The notes: generated by a model from the letters alone, not told the origin. 64,000 nt of DNA from Hydrogenoanaerobacterium sp032017025 (GCF_032017025.1 NZ_DALZQO010000002.1:62001-126000); one strand, 5' to 3'; positions 26,169-36,091 are shown, counted from the first letter of the stretch. Translations and numbers: made by a program.

Positions 26169-27364
26169 TGGGAACGATAAAAGCGCTTGACGGCAACGCC
26201 GCCATCGCCTATGGAGTTATGCGCTCTAAGGTGCAGTTGGTCGCCGCCTATCCCATCACCCCGCAGACCCCAATTGTAGAGACGATCTCCTCCCTGATTG
26301 ATACCAAGCAGTACGACGCGACCTACATCAACGTGGAATCGGAACATTCGGCGCTCAGCGCTGTGATCGGTGCGGCTTCCACCGGTGTACGTACCTTTAC
26401 CGCCAGCGCATCCCACGGCCTCGCGCTGATGCACGAGGTCACCGGCGTCACCTCTGCCTCTCGTTTGCCGGTGGTAATGGCGGTCGTCAGCCGCGCAATC
26501 CCCGGCCCGATGTGCCTGTGGTGCGACCATTCGGACATCATGACCCAGCGAGATCAAGGCTGGATTCAGCTGTTTGCCAAAAGCCCGCAGGAAGCGCTGG
26601 ACTTTATAATGATCGCCTACCGCACCAGCGAGGACGAGCGCTCGCTGACCCCTACTATGGTAGATATTGACGGATTTTTCTGCTCTCACCTGACCGAACC
26701 GGTGGATGTGCCTGACCCGGAGGAAGCCGAGCGTTTTATTGGTACCTTCCAGCCAGTTAACTTACATCTAGACACCGATTATCCTTACGCGATGGATAAC
26801 CTTACTTCTCCGGCTATCTTTACCGAACTGAAGCATTCGCAGGCGCAGGGGATGGAAGCCTCAGCTGCTGTGCTGGACGAACGGTTCGCGGAATTTGCAC
26901 AGGTGTTCGGACGCAGCTACGGCCGCGTCATGTGCGATACCACACAAGATGCCGACACGGTAATCGTCTGTATGGGCTCGATGGCCGGAACCGTGCAGCA
27001 TGTGGTGCGCGAGTTGCGTGCACAGGGCAAAAAGGTCGGCATAGTGCGTGTAGTAGCGTTTCGCCCGTTCCCCAAGGAGGAAATGGCAAACGCACTGAAA
27101 GGCATTAAAAATGTGGCGGTAATCGACCGTGTTTCCGCAATGGGCTCGTTTGGTCCGCTGTTTGAAGAGGTGCTGGCCTGCATGAAGATGAGCGGCAACA
27201 ACGCCAACACCTATAATTTTGTCGCTGGATTAGGTGGACGCGATATCTGGGAGAAAACGGTAGAAGATGTATTTGCGAAGGCAGAAGAACTGTCGGCGCA
27301 GGGTGTGCCTTGTTGTAATCCCATCTGGATTGACTTAAAGGAAGAAGGTGCTGAGAATGCCTGA
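26168..27364 (+). CDS. 2-oxoacid:ferredoxin oxidoreductase, alpha subunit (PorA/VorB-type)
   Basis: 398 residues: pyrimidine-binding domain with AAYPITPQTPIVE near residue 30, the SEHSALSAVIGAASTG stretch, and DIMTQRDQGWIQ; the C-terminal domain II has VRVVAFRPFPKEEM. This pattern fits the POR/VOR group more than the KGOR or fused indolepyruvate group. With the beta subunit it oxidatively decarboxylates a 2-oxoacid to acyl-CoA. Substrate not determined; branched-chain or aryl 2-oxoacids are candidates given the Lrp gene. Confidence 0.9.
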   Translation: MGTIKALDGNAAIAYGVMRSKVQLVAAYPITPQTPIVETISSLIDTKQYDATYINVESEHSALSAVIGAASTGVRTFTASASHGLALMHEVTGVTSASRLPVVMAVVSRAIPGPMCLWCDHSDIMTQRDQGWIQLFAKSPQEALDFIMIAYRTSEDERSLTPTMVDIDGFFCSHLTEPVDVPDPEEAERFIGTFQPVNLHLDTDYPYAMDNLTSPAIFTELKHSQAQGMEASAAVLDERFAEFAQVFGRSYGRVMCDTTQDADTVIVCMGSMAGTVQHVVRELRAQGKKVGIVRVVAFRPFPKEEMANALKGIKNVAVIDRVSAMGSFGPLFEEVLACMKMSGNNANTYNFVAGLGGRDIWEKTVEDVFAKAEELSAQGVPCCNPIWIDLKEEGAENA

Positions 27365-28223
27365 GCTGGATCTGTTAAGCAAAGGATTAACCACTTGTCA
27401 GGGGTGTCCGCTGGAACTGATCGGACGCGCGGCCATGGAGGTGCTGGGACCAAAAACCATCACCATGACGCCGCCCAGCTGTTCAGCAATTTTAACCGGA
27501 AGCGGCGATGAAACTGGATGGGGTATCCCTTCTGTTCAGACCGTTCTTATGAGTCTGCCCGCGTTTGCGTCGGGCGTATCAGAGGCGCTTAAAATTCAGG
27601 GTAAAAATGATGTTACTGTGATGGGGCTTGCCGGCGACGGAGGTACCTTCGACATTGGTCTGCAAGCGCTTTCCGGCGCTATTGAGCGCGGCCACAAGGC
27701 ACTGTTTATCTGCTATAACAATGAGGCGTATATGAACACCGGAAACCAGCGTTCAAGCGCGACCACACTGGGTGCTGCGACAAAAACGACCCCCACCGGC
27801 AAAAAGGAAGTGGCCAAAGATATTGACTTTATGCTGCTGCACACGCCGCTGGCCTATCAGGCCACCGCTTCTGTCGCCAATATGAAAGATCTAAAGCGCA
27901 AGATCGCGAAAGCGGCCGCGAAGGACGGGCCAAGCTTTATACATATCATGACGCCTTGTCCGTCCGGCTGGAAATTCCCAACCGAGCAGGCGATTCAGGT
28001 CGCTAAGCTGGCAGTTAAATGCGGTATGTGGCTGCAGTTTGAGCGGGAAGACGGAAAGATTACCATCAATCAAAAACCGACCGACTGGGGTGCAGTCTCG
28101 ACTTATATCGGAATGCAGAAAAGGTTTAACCGTATTAATCCCGAGACGATCGCGTCCATCACCGAAGCGGCGAAAAAACGATATGAAACTCTAATGAAAC
28201 TGGGGGAGATTGAATGTCTTTAG
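27357..28223 (+). CDS. 2-oxoacid:ferredoxin oxidoreductase, beta subunit (TPP-binding)
   Basis: 288 residues from the ATG at 27357, which fits the AAGGAAGAAGG site better than the GTG at 27348. TPP motif GDGG...NNEAYMNTGNQRS at about 95-135, and cysteines for a [4Fe-4S] cluster (TTCQGCP near 15-18, PPSCSA near 43, TPCPSG near 200). It overlaps alpha by 8 bp and the synthetase gene by 10 bp, so the whole run is coupled. Confidence 0.92.
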   Translation: MPELDLLSKGLTTCQGCPLELIGRAAMEVLGPKTITMTPPSCSAILTGSGDETGWGIPSVQTVLMSLPAFASGVSEALKIQGKNDVTVMGLAGDGGTFDIGLQALSGAIERGHKALFICYNNEAYMNTGNQRSSATTLGAATKTTPTGKKEVAKDIDFMLLHTPLAYQATASVANMKDLKRKIAKAAAKDGPSFIHIMTPCPSGWKFPTEQAIQVAKLAVKCGMWLQFEREDGKITINQKPTDWGAVSTYIGMQKRFNRINPETIASITEAAKKRYETLMKLGEIECL

Positions 28224-29641
28224 ATAGCTTTTATTATCCCAAAAGCATTGCAATTATTGGCGCGTCCAACAACATCTACAAAGCGGGCTGCCAGGTTGCT
28301 AACAATATGATTCGGCTGGGGTTTGAGGGAAAGGTGTTTTTCGTTAACCCCAAGGAGACCGAAATTTTAGGCCAACCCGTCTACAAATCGCTGCTAGACA
28401 TTCCCGAGCCGGTGGAGCTGATCGAAATTTCCATTCCGGCCAAGGGTTGCGTGGAGATTTTTGAGCAGGCAGAAAAGCGCGGCGATGTCAAAGCTGCCAT
28501 CGTCATGGCGTCCGGCTTTAGCGAGACAAAAATTCCGGAAAACATCGAAATGGAACGCAAGATGCTCGAGATCGCAAAACGCGCCGGTATTCGGGTGATC
28601 GGGCCCAACTGCGTCGGTGTAATGAACACCGAGAATCATCTTGACACCACCTTCGCGGCGGATATTGCGCAGCGTCCGGGTGGCATGAGTGTTATCTCAC
28701 AAAGCGGCTCGGTCGGCGCTTCACTGCTCAGCTTTGTGTGCGACCAGCCGGTTCCAATGGGCTTTAACAAGTGGGGACATGTCGGCAACATGAGTGACGT
28801 TACCACCGAGGAGATTCTGCGTTATTACAAGGACGATCTGAGCACTGAGGTTATCGCTATGTATATGGAGGGAATGACCAACGCACGTGATTTTTTTGAA
28901 ACTGCGAAGGATGTCGTGAAGAAAAAGCCGATGATCGTCCTCAAGGTGGGACGCAGCGATATTGGTGCGGTGGCGGCCGCTTCTCACACCGGCTCGCTGG
29001 CCGGTTCCGACAATATTTTTGATGGCACGTTTGAGCAAGTAGGCATCATCCGTGCAGATACAATCGAGGAGATGGTTGATACCTCAAAGGCATTTTCGAT
29101 GGCACAGATGCCCAAGGGCAACCGAATCGCCATCCTGACCGAGGCGGGCGGCCCGGGTGTCATCTCGATGGATGTCATCGGCAATTCGGGCGGAATCGCG
29201 CAGCTGGCACACTTCTCCGAAGAAACCAAAGCGAAGCTGCGGGAGATCTTGCCGCCCATGGCACTAATCTCCCATCCCGACGGATATGTGGATATGACCG
29301 CCGGAGCGGACGGCCCGCAGCATGCGGATGCGCTTGAAGCAATTCTGCGAGACGAGAATGTTGACGCGGTGTTACTGTTCAGCGTGCCCCCCACCTTCCT
29401 AGTGCCCAATGAGATTGCGCGTGTGGTTTGTGAAAAGATGCCGATCGCCCGCGAGCTGGGCAAGCCCGTCTACTCCTGTTTCATGGCCGGGAACTGGGTC
29501 AGAGAAGCCTGCGGTATGCTGGAAAATGCGGGAATCCCGACCTTTGAGATGCCGCAGAGAGCGGCCAAGGCAATGGTAAATGTGATATCGCGCCTGAAAT
29601 TTTTGCAGGAGCAGGAAACAGGAGGGCTGCAGAATGTCTAA
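28214..29641 (+). CDS. ADP-forming acyl-CoA synthetase, alpha subunit
   Basis: 475 residues, acetate/acyl-CoA ligase (ADP-forming) alpha-type: CoA-binding Rossmann domain at the N-terminus (SIAIIGASNNIYKAG), succinyl-CoA-synthetase-like domain with SQSGSVGAS, and the phospho-His site in ASHTGSLAGS. It converts acyl-CoA + ADP + Pi to acid + ATP + CoA, giving energy from the oxidoreductase product. The beta (ATP-grasp) subunit is the next gene, overlapping by 8 bp; in many bacteria the two are fused. Confidence 0.9.
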   Translation: MSLDSFYYPKSIAIIGASNNIYKAGCQVANNMIRLGFEGKVFFVNPKETEILGQPVYKSLLDIPEPVELIEISIPAKGCVEIFEQAEKRGDVKAAIVMASGFSETKIPENIEMERKMLEIAKRAGIRVIGPNCVGVMNTENHLDTTFAADIAQRPGGMSVISQSGSVGASLLSFVCDQPVPMGFNKWGHVGNMSDVTTEEILRYYKDDLSTEVIAMYMEGMTNARDFFETAKDVVKKKPMIVLKVGRSDIGAVAAASHTGSLAGSDNIFDGTFEQVGIIRADTIEEMVDTSKAFSMAQMPKGNRIAILTEAGGPGVISMDVIGNSGGIAQLAHFSEETKAKLREILPPMALISHPDGYVDMTAGADGPQHADALEAILRDENVDAVLLFSVPPTFLVPNEIARVVCEKMPIARELGKPVYSCFMAGNWVREACGMLENAGIPTFEMPQRAAKAMVNVISRLKFLQEQETGGLQNV

Positions 29642-30290
29642 GTTTCTGAATGAATACCAATCCAAAAAGAAGCTGCAGGCTTACGGCTTACCAACCGGAG
29701 ATTTCACCCTTGCCACATCGCAGCAGCAGGCGGTGGAAGCCGCCGAGGGATACGGTTATCCCGTGGTCATGAAGATCGTCTCCGACCAGATCATCCATAA
29801 AACCGAAGCCAAGGGAATCAAACTGGGAATCATGAACGCCGATGAAGTAAAGGACGCTTATGACCAGCTTTTGGCCAATGCGAAAGCGTATAACGCCAAT
29901 GCAGTGATTGATGGCATTCTAATCTCCCCCATGGTGCCAAACGGTACCGAATGCATCATCGGTGGTCTGCAGGATCGGCAGTTCGGCCCAGTGGTGATGT
30001 TTGGAATCGGCGGCGTGTTTGTCGAGATATTCAAAGACATCAAGTTCCGCATGGCGCCGATCGACGAGGCGGAAGCACTGCGTATGATTCGTTCAATCAA
30101 GGGATTTCCGATGCTTGACGGCGCAAGAGGCCGCACCCCGGTTAATCTGAAGGAATTATCTTCCATCGTATCTGCTGTTTCCCACTATCTGGCGGAGCAC
30201 CCGGAGGTGCAGGAGCTGGATATTAACCCGATCATCTGTTATGAGGATCAGGTGCAGATTCTGGATGCTTCAATCGGGCTTACCGAATAA
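29634..30290 (+). CDS. ADP-forming acyl-CoA synthetase, beta subunit (ATP-grasp)
   Basis: 218 residues, ATP-grasp_5 domain: YPVVMKIVSDQIIHKTEAKGIKLG with the conserved His, FGPVVMFGIGGVFVEIFKD and ELDINPIICYED. It completes the split synthetase with the 28214 product and binds the nucleotide. It ends 12 bp before a GC-rich hairpin that may separate it from the UbiX gene. Confidence 0.9.
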   Translation: MSKFLNEYQSKKKLQAYGLPTGDFTLATSQQQAVEAAEGYGYPVVMKIVSDQIIHKTEAKGIKLGIMNADEVKDAYDQLLANAKAYNANAVIDGILISPMVPNGTECIIGGLQDRQFGPVVMFGIGGVFVEIFKDIKFRMAPIDEAEALRMIRSIKGFPMLDGARGRTPVNLKELSSIVSAVSHYLAEHPEVQELDINPIICYEDQVQILDASIGLTE

Positions 30291-30301
30291 CAATACAAAC
30301 C

Positions 30302-30364
30302 AACCGGCCGGATCTGGCTGCGAGCCGCAACTGGCGACCCGCGGCAGGTACCGGCCGGTTTTAT
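30302..30364 (+). terminator. GC-rich hairpin between synthetase and decarboxylase genes
   Basis: AACCGGCCGG (30302-30311) pairs with CCGGCCGGTT (30351-30360), followed by TTAT. The loop contains further structure. It would terminate or attenuate part of the upstream transcript. Confidence 0.6.
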
Positions 30365-30387
30365 ATTCAAAAAGGAGGCTGGCATCG

Positions 30388-30975
30388 GTGAAGCGTATTA
30401 TTGTGGGAATTTCCGGCGCAAGTGGCGTATGGATTGGTTACCGTCTGCTGCAAATCCTTAGGACTTTCCCAAAAGTAGAAACGCATCTGGTCATGACCGA
30501 CAGCGCGGTGTGCAACCTGAGGATAGAAACGGAGCTATCGGTTGATGATGTGACCTCTCTTGCGCATTACTCGTATGATCCGCAGAATATGGGCGCGCTG
30601 ATTGCTAGCGGCTCCTTCATAACCGATGGAATGATCGTCGCACCGTGCAGCATGAAATCTCTGGCCGGGATTGCCTGCGGATACGCGGACAATCTGCTGC
30701 TGCGTGCGGCGGATGTATGTCTCAAGGAGAACCGGAGGGTTGTTCTGGTGCCGCGCGAGATGCCGCTGGGGAAGGTGCATCTGCGAAATTTGCTCACGGC
30801 AAACGAGCTGGGCTGTACGATCGTTCCCCCGATGCTTACCTTCTACAACACTCCGCAGACGCTAGAGGATCAGGTGGATCATGTGCTCGGCAAGGCGCTG
30901 CTGCAGTTCGGCCTGCATCCGCAGGGTTTTCAAGCATGGAAGGGAACCGTTTCAGCCGGAAAGGAAGGCGCATAA
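30388..30975 (+). CDS. ubiX: UbiX-family flavin prenyltransferase
   Basis: 195 residues from a GTG start, 9 bases after AAAGGAGG. FMN-binding IIVGISGASGVWIGYRLL at the N-terminus, IVAPCSMKSLAGIACGYADNLLLRAADV and LVPREMPLG are UbiX hallmarks. It makes prenylated FMN, the cofactor of UbiD decarboxylases; the UbiD gene is two genes downstream, so the set supplies its own cofactor. The stop overlaps the next start (TAATG). Confidence 0.92.
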   Translation: MKRIIVGISGASGVWIGYRLLQILRTFPKVETHLVMTDSAVCNLRIETELSVDDVTSLAHYSYDPQNMGALIASGSFITDGMIVAPCSMKSLAGIACGYADNLLLRAADVCLKENRRVVLVPREMPLGKVHLRNLLTANELGCTIVPPMLTFYNTPQTLEDQVDHVLGKALLQFGLHPQGFQAWKGTVSAGKEGA

Positions 30976-31355
30976 TGAAATTTCTTTCGCACCACGTGGG
31001 AACAGGACGTTTTCAGATCTCTGGCCAGGCTGCCTTTATTGGGAATGATCTGCTTATGGCAATTTATGGGGGAGAGGCGCCGCATATCGGAGCGAGTGCG
31101 CTCGGCCTGCCTTCGGCTGTTAACGGGCTTGCAAGCGCAGGAACCCTGACCGCACCGGGACACCGGGATGATCTGCTTGCACGCAAATTTGCGATAGCGG
31201 CTGCGAAACAGCTGAACTGTGTCGTCTGTGTTACGATGGGAATCCATATCGACCAGCCGCGGAATGATGACCTGCTGTGGCTGCAAGAAAATGCACAAAA
31301 GGTTTTTGAAACGCTGCTTATCGGAATACAGGCAGACCAAGATAAGATGAAATGA
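30975..31355 (+). CDS. LpdD/VdcD-like prenylated-flavin chaperone
   Basis: 126 residues, small alpha/beta protein with the GGEAPHIGASALGLPS motif of the LpdD-like family that accompanies UbiD-type hydroxyarylic acid decarboxylases (lpdB-lpdD-lpdC sets). It is thought to help load or mature prenyl-FMN. It sits between ubiX and ubiD, overlapping ubiX by one base. Confidence 0.8.
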   Translation: MKFLSHHVGTGRFQISGQAAFIGNDLLMAIYGGEAPHIGASALGLPSAVNGLASAGTLTAPGHRDDLLARKFAIAAAKQLNCVVCVTMGIHIDQPRNDDLLWLQENAQKVFETLLIGIQADQDKMK

Positions 31356-31365
31356 GGAAGATACG

Positions 31366-32709
31366 ATGGCAATGGATTTAAAAGCATGTCTTAATAAGCT
31401 CGAACAGGCGGGGCGGCTGGCGCATGTCATAACAGAGGTTGATCTCAAGCACGAGATGGCTGGTATCTGTGCCAAACTGGAAGGAAAACAGGTGCTCCAG
31501 TTCGATCGGCTGAAAGGCCAGAAATATCCTGTGGTGAGCGGGATGTGGTGGAACCGAGATAACCTCGCCGCCATTTTTGACACCACTGCGGAAAAGCTGC
31601 CGTTTCTGTTTTCAGACGCGGTAAAAAGCATGAGTTCCGCGCCGGTGGCACCTGTGGTGGTGGAAGACGCGCCCGCGCAGCAGGAACGGATGAAACAGCC
31701 CGATCTGACACAGCTGCCGATTCCCACGCTGGCGCTACTGGATGGCGGTCCCTATTTCTCCAACTGCATCATCATTGCGAAAGACCCGGATACCGGTGTG
31801 AGAAACACCTCGATTCACCGCCTCATGGTGACTGGAAAGGATCGGCTTGGTATCCTGATGGACACCGGGCGGCACCTGCGTAATTATTACGAACGGGCGC
31901 AGGAACGGGGAGAGGCTCTGGAAATTACCATCAACAATGGTGTACATCCGGCTTATTACGTGGCAGCAACCACGCCCAGCTCAGCCGCGCCGCTTGAGGT
32001 TGACGAGTTGGCAGTTGCTTCCCACCTTTTGGGAGAGCCGGCGCGCCTCTGCTGCAGCCACACGGTGGCGCCCGAGGGAATCGCAGATGCCCAGTTGATT
32101 ATGGAAGGGGAAGTTCTGCCCCATATCCGCGAGCCGGAAGGACCGTTCGGCGAGGTGAGCGGGTACTATGCGTCGCAGGATGACCGGTGGGTGGTGAAGA
32201 TTAAGGAGATCACCATGCAGAAAGATCCTGTGATCCATATGCTGCATCCCGGCAAAGAGGTCTGGAATTCAGTGGGACTTACTGCGGAGGCGGGTATTTT
32301 CCAATCGGTAGGCAAGCAGGTATCGGGGCTAAAAAAGGTGTATCTCAGCCATGGCGGTAGCCATTATCATGCCATCCTTCAGATGGATCCGCCACAGAAC
32401 GGCATGGCCAAAAACGCTATTCTGGCTGCATTTGCAGCTTTTCCCGCTTTGCAGATGGTAACCGTCGTCAACAGTGATGTGAATCTTTATGACACCGAAG
32501 ATGTGGAACGGGCGATGGTAACCCGCTGTGATCCCGCAAAGGATATTATCATCATTCCCAATGCGTTCGGCCACGAGTTGAACCCTGTTGTAAAGGATGG
32601 AATGGCTGCCAAGATGGGATTCGACTGCACCTGTCCGCTGCCGCGGGCGGAAAAATATACCCGCGTGGAATTTCAGAATGTGGATTTGAGCAATTATCAA
32701 ATACAGTAA
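31366..32709 (+). CDS. UbiD-family prenyl-FMN-dependent decarboxylase
   Basis: 447 residues, full-length UbiD family. The prFMN/Mn site region is seen in NTSIHRLMVTGKDRLGI, with the catalytic EPEGPFGEVSGYY (Glu of the E-R-E triad) near residue 262 and C-terminal NAFGHELNPV. Members decarboxylate aromatic, heteroaromatic or acrylic acids. The UbiX-LpdD-UbiD order is that of hydroxyaryl decarboxylase sets (gallate, vanillate or 4-hydroxybenzoate type). The substrate is not evident; linkage to the oxidoreductase-synthetase genes is suggestive only. Confidence 0.9.
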   Translation: MAMDLKACLNKLEQAGRLAHVITEVDLKHEMAGICAKLEGKQVLQFDRLKGQKYPVVSGMWWNRDNLAAIFDTTAEKLPFLFSDAVKSMSSAPVAPVVVEDAPAQQERMKQPDLTQLPIPTLALLDGGPYFSNCIIIAKDPDTGVRNTSIHRLMVTGKDRLGILMDTGRHLRNYYERAQERGEALEITINNGVHPAYYVAATTPSSAAPLEVDELAVASHLLGEPARLCCSHTVAPEGIADAQLIMEGEVLPHIREPEGPFGEVSGYYASQDDRWVVKIKEITMQKDPVIHMLHPGKEVWNSVGLTAEAGIFQSVGKQVSGLKKVYLSHGGSHYHAILQMDPPQNGMAKNAILAAFAAFPALQMVTVVNSDVNLYDTEDVERAMVTRCDPAKDIIIIPNAFGHELNPVVKDGMAAKMGFDCTCPLPRAEKYTRVEFQNVDLSNYQIQ

Positions 32710-32883
32710 CAGCTATTTTATAGCTCCTATGACTTAGATAAATGGCCAACGATTAGGAGAACGCATCCGGGGCGGTATCCTTCTGTGGATTGCTATTTTT
32801 ACAGAACATTGAAGTGCAGGGATCAACAGAACCCGAAACCGTGATTCCGACAACACCGGAGAGGCAAACCATTAAAGCAGAAG

Positions 32884-32908
32884 CAGGCGGTACAAAATGT
32901 ACCGCCTG
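32884..32908 (+). terminator. Terminator after ubiD
   Basis: CAGGCGGTACA-aaa-TGTACCGCCTG, perfect 11-bp stem followed by TTCTTCTATT. The core resembles the hairpin at 3372-3406. Confidence 0.8.
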
Positions 32909-32979
32909 TTCTTCTATTATTGGCGGGATTTATTCACCTTTGTACAAGACTTTTGAAACATCAATTGGCATATTCCTGT

Positions 32980-33725
32980 TCAATTTTTATCTATGGGTTC
33001 GTCTTCGCCAAGGCGGACTTCATCTTCTGCTGTGTCATAGCCGTCATCAGCCATAGCTGATTTGGCTGTATATAATTTTGACCACTTTAGCGGAGCTTTC
33101 ATTTTTTTGTTATATGCAAGAAGCATTGATTCGGAATAACCAAGAGAACCTGCTTTTCTTTCCCTTGCTGTCCGCCCAATGTCTTTTGCGAAAAAAACAC
33201 CGACTTTTTTCTTGAAAATATCGTCTTTAAGGAGGTCACCAAAAGCAACAATCAACTGAGCAATTCCTTTCAGCATATTTGAAGAAAGTGAATTGTAGTC
33301 ACCTTCCCATGTTCCAATACAAAGACGCAGAGTACGGTCTAACACGTGGAATCCAAACTTTCGATAAATGTACTCCAAGCCGCACAAATACCTCCGGGAA
33401 CTTTATTATTTGAAATAAATGAACCGTATGATTCTACCAGAGATTTGATGATAAGCTGGTCATCGTTGCCGGCTTCAACATTTGCCATGAAGATTTCATA
33501 GGGCAACAGCGGTTTTACATACTTTAACTGGTTCGCAAATATATCTGCCTCCTGGGTATATTCCAGATCATTATAAATCATACACCAAACCGGAATTTCG
33601 CGTGTTCCGGATACGATTGCAATAATTTCTATCGTATGCTGGCCATTAAAAACATAGTTAATGCCATTGCGGCGGCTGACTTTTACGGGGTTGATTTGAT
33701 GTAAATCAAAGTTTTCAACTGCTTA
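32980..33725 (-). pseudogene. ParB-like (DUF6551-type) protein, frameshifted
   Basis: Three overlapping frame segments rebuild one protein: INPVKVSRRNGINYVFNGQHTIE (ParB-fold start), then 33339-33581 (QLKYVKPLLPYEIFMANVEAGN...), then 32980-33387 (LEYIYRKFGFHVLDRTLRLC...). At least one frameshift lies near 33350-33390 and the 5' end is joined out of frame to the preceding ParB remnant. Such ParB-fold proteins commonly follow large serine recombinases in Bacillota integrative elements. Confidence 0.6.
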
Positions 33726-34000
33726 CGGCACGCATTATCAGTGACATCATTGAAATCGGACGCAGAACGGGTACGATTAATAGAGCTGATCCAGGATGGG
33801 ATGGTTAATGTAAGGCTTGTACATATTTCATAACGGTTATGGCCATCCGGAATAGTGCTGTTCCAAACAAGCAGCGGGTCACGGCATCCATCGCGAATAA
33901 TACTTTCTTCCAGGCACAGAAGTCCTTCCGTCGGCAGCGGCGGAATCAGTTGTTTGAAAAATGAGTCGATTTTTAATTTATATATACATTGTTCTCCCAT
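33683..34000 (-). pseudogene. ParB-domain protein, truncated
   Basis: The N-terminal 60 residues match a ParB/Srx nuclease domain (KIDSFFKQLIPPL...LEESIIRDGCRDPLLVW, then DGHNRYEIC); after that the text turns into the start of the next ParB-like protein in a shifted frame. The start codon lies 4 bp after the recombinase stop. An internal deletion has fused the two genes. Confidence 0.65.
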
Positions 34001-34004
34001 GGTA

Positions 34005-35900
34005 TTATGATTTAGCCCGATCGATCAGGACGGATTCGTCCATGTGAAACTGAGCTGCTCCTTCATTAGGAATTATTTCGCCATACAGGCGATATGATTG
34101 ATTCTCCTGCCAACAGTTGCACAAATCACGCAGGTTTTTAACAAGAGACCGGCTGTACAGTTCAATTGATTTTTGATTCGATGGTGATGTCTGTGTAATT
34201 TTTTGAGCCCGTGTATCAGAGTTGTCACTGCGAAGAACCGCAAGTGTTCGTTCTTCTGGATTTACCAGCAGCAATACATGCTCAGGATCACCGATGGAAT
34301 GCAGTGTGTTTTTATGTATCCTGCGGTATAAATATTTCCGTTTCCTTTATATCAAAGATTACGACCGTCTCATTGTCTTTACGTCGGTGGATGCCTCTCA
34401 TACGATATTTACAGCCTGATTTCCAGCCGAAAAGATCATACAGTGTTTTTATATATGCCGCACAGCTGACGGGGCGGGAATAATATTGCCCTTCATTGAG
34501 ATTCGCGCAGCGCACAGCATTTCTGGTTTCTTTTGTGCAAGGGCGGACTACGAGTAGATGATCGCCTGGATGAATAAGCATTTCTATGTACAGTGTCTTT
34601 TCGAATTTCCGGATGCATTCTGTACTGAATACAATACCGTCAGCAGAAAAAGTGACGCATAGTTTTCTTGCAGTGTCAAAGAATTGAGAACGTGCAATTT
34701 CAAATCCGCACAGATCAAAATCGCCGGACTGTACTTTAATCAGAAGCCCCTCTGCTGGCAGCTGATCTCTGTTTTCATAAACACTCTCAGATGCAGATAT
34801 GTAGTCATTAGCAGAAAAGGCCGCCCATCGGGGATTTACGGATACAAAACCCTTTAAGGCACCTTCAGGGATGACTTTCAGTTCAGGAAGAATTCCCTTA
34901 TTGCCGTAGCGAGCATTGCTGATTAGGCGCTGAACTGCGATGAAATCATCTCTGGAAATGATGGCTTCATGATAATTTTTCGTTTACGGTACTGATTTCT
35001 ATCCTGCTTATTTTTCTTGGATTTATGGTCAAGGTAATTCGGCGTCCATGTTTTTCGTGCAAGGACATCGCCGCAATGCCGCTCGTTCTGCAGAACCTGC
35101 AGAATAGAGCCTGGCGACCATGATGAATAGTTTTTCTTGGTGAGGCGTCCAAGCTTGGTCAAGGTATCGGCGATTTGAGCGCATGTATATCCATAGAGGT
35201 ACATGAAGAAGATTAAGCGTACTGTTTCGGCTTCGGCTTCGTTAATAATAAGATTTCCTTCTTCATCCTGATCATAGCCAAGCAGTGGAGGAGTCAGGAA
35301 GATGCCTCTGCGGAACCGCATATCGATAGAGGAATTCATAATTTCACTTTTATTATGTGATTCTTCCTGAGCCATTGTGGCCATAAAGGATAAAAGCATT
35401 TCACTGTCGCTGTTAAGGGTGTAGATATTTTCCGTCTCAAAGAAGACACCGACGGGCGGCTGCATGGCGGCCAACTGACGTACACAGCCAATGCAATCCA
35501 GTATATTTCGTGCAAAACGCGCTACTGTTTTCGTGACAATCAGATCTATTTTTCCATTTTGGCAATCGGTTATCATATTTACGAATGCGTCACGATGTTG
35601 GAGTGATGTGCCAGAGATACCCTCATCAGCATAAATATTGACTAGATTCCAGCCTGGATGACAGTTGACAACATATGTATAATGGTTTTTTTGAAGTTCA
35701 TAGGAAGATGTCTGATGCGGATCATTCGTAGAGACTCGTGCATATATGGCCACTCTCTTTTCAGCTGTGTCCTCATAGAAATTATCTTTTGGTGCAGCTG
35801 GGATGATATCAAGTTCCTCCAGATCAATTCCTTTATATCGTGCACGTATTCGTGCTTTTTGGCTTTCACTGTCCGTTAGATGTGCTTCGTTTTCTCTCAT
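34005..35900 (-). pseudogene. Large serine recombinase, two frameshifts
   Basis: N-terminal resolvase domain (RVAIYARVSTNDPHQ with the catalytic Ser in VSTND, ADEGISGTS), recombinase domain and zinc-ribbon-like region up to about 34975. There one base is missing in an A run: the shifted frame continues HEAIISRDDFIAVQRLISNARYG... to 34312, and a second shift continues NTLHSIGDPEHVLLLVNPEE... to 34005. The restored product would be about 630 residues. It was the integrase of an integrative element that carried the ParB genes; it should now be inactive unless the shifts are sequencing errors. Confidence 0.8.
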
Positions 35901-35958
35901 TGCCTATCTCTCCTGTAAATATGGTATTTAAAAAATTATATAAGGTATAGGGCAAAAA

Positions 35959-36002
35959 GAAAATGAACCACAGGTCAACAGGTAGACCTGTGGTTCATTT
36001 TC
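35959..36002 (-). promoter_or_regulatory. Perfect 18-bp hairpin in recombinase leader
   Basis: GAAAATGAACCACAGGTC, 8-base loop, GACCTGTGGTTCATTTTC. On the minus strand it is followed by CTTTTTG, so it resembles an intrinsic terminator lying in the 5' leader of the recombinase gene (start 35900). It may attenuate recombinase expression or insulate it from antisense reading. Confidence 0.55.
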
Positions 36003-36091
36003 AAAGCAAAATAATTCAATTATTATTAGATGTTAACCTTCTGGCAATACAAATCACCGGAGATATAGATGAAATGGCAGGCAATAGCCTA

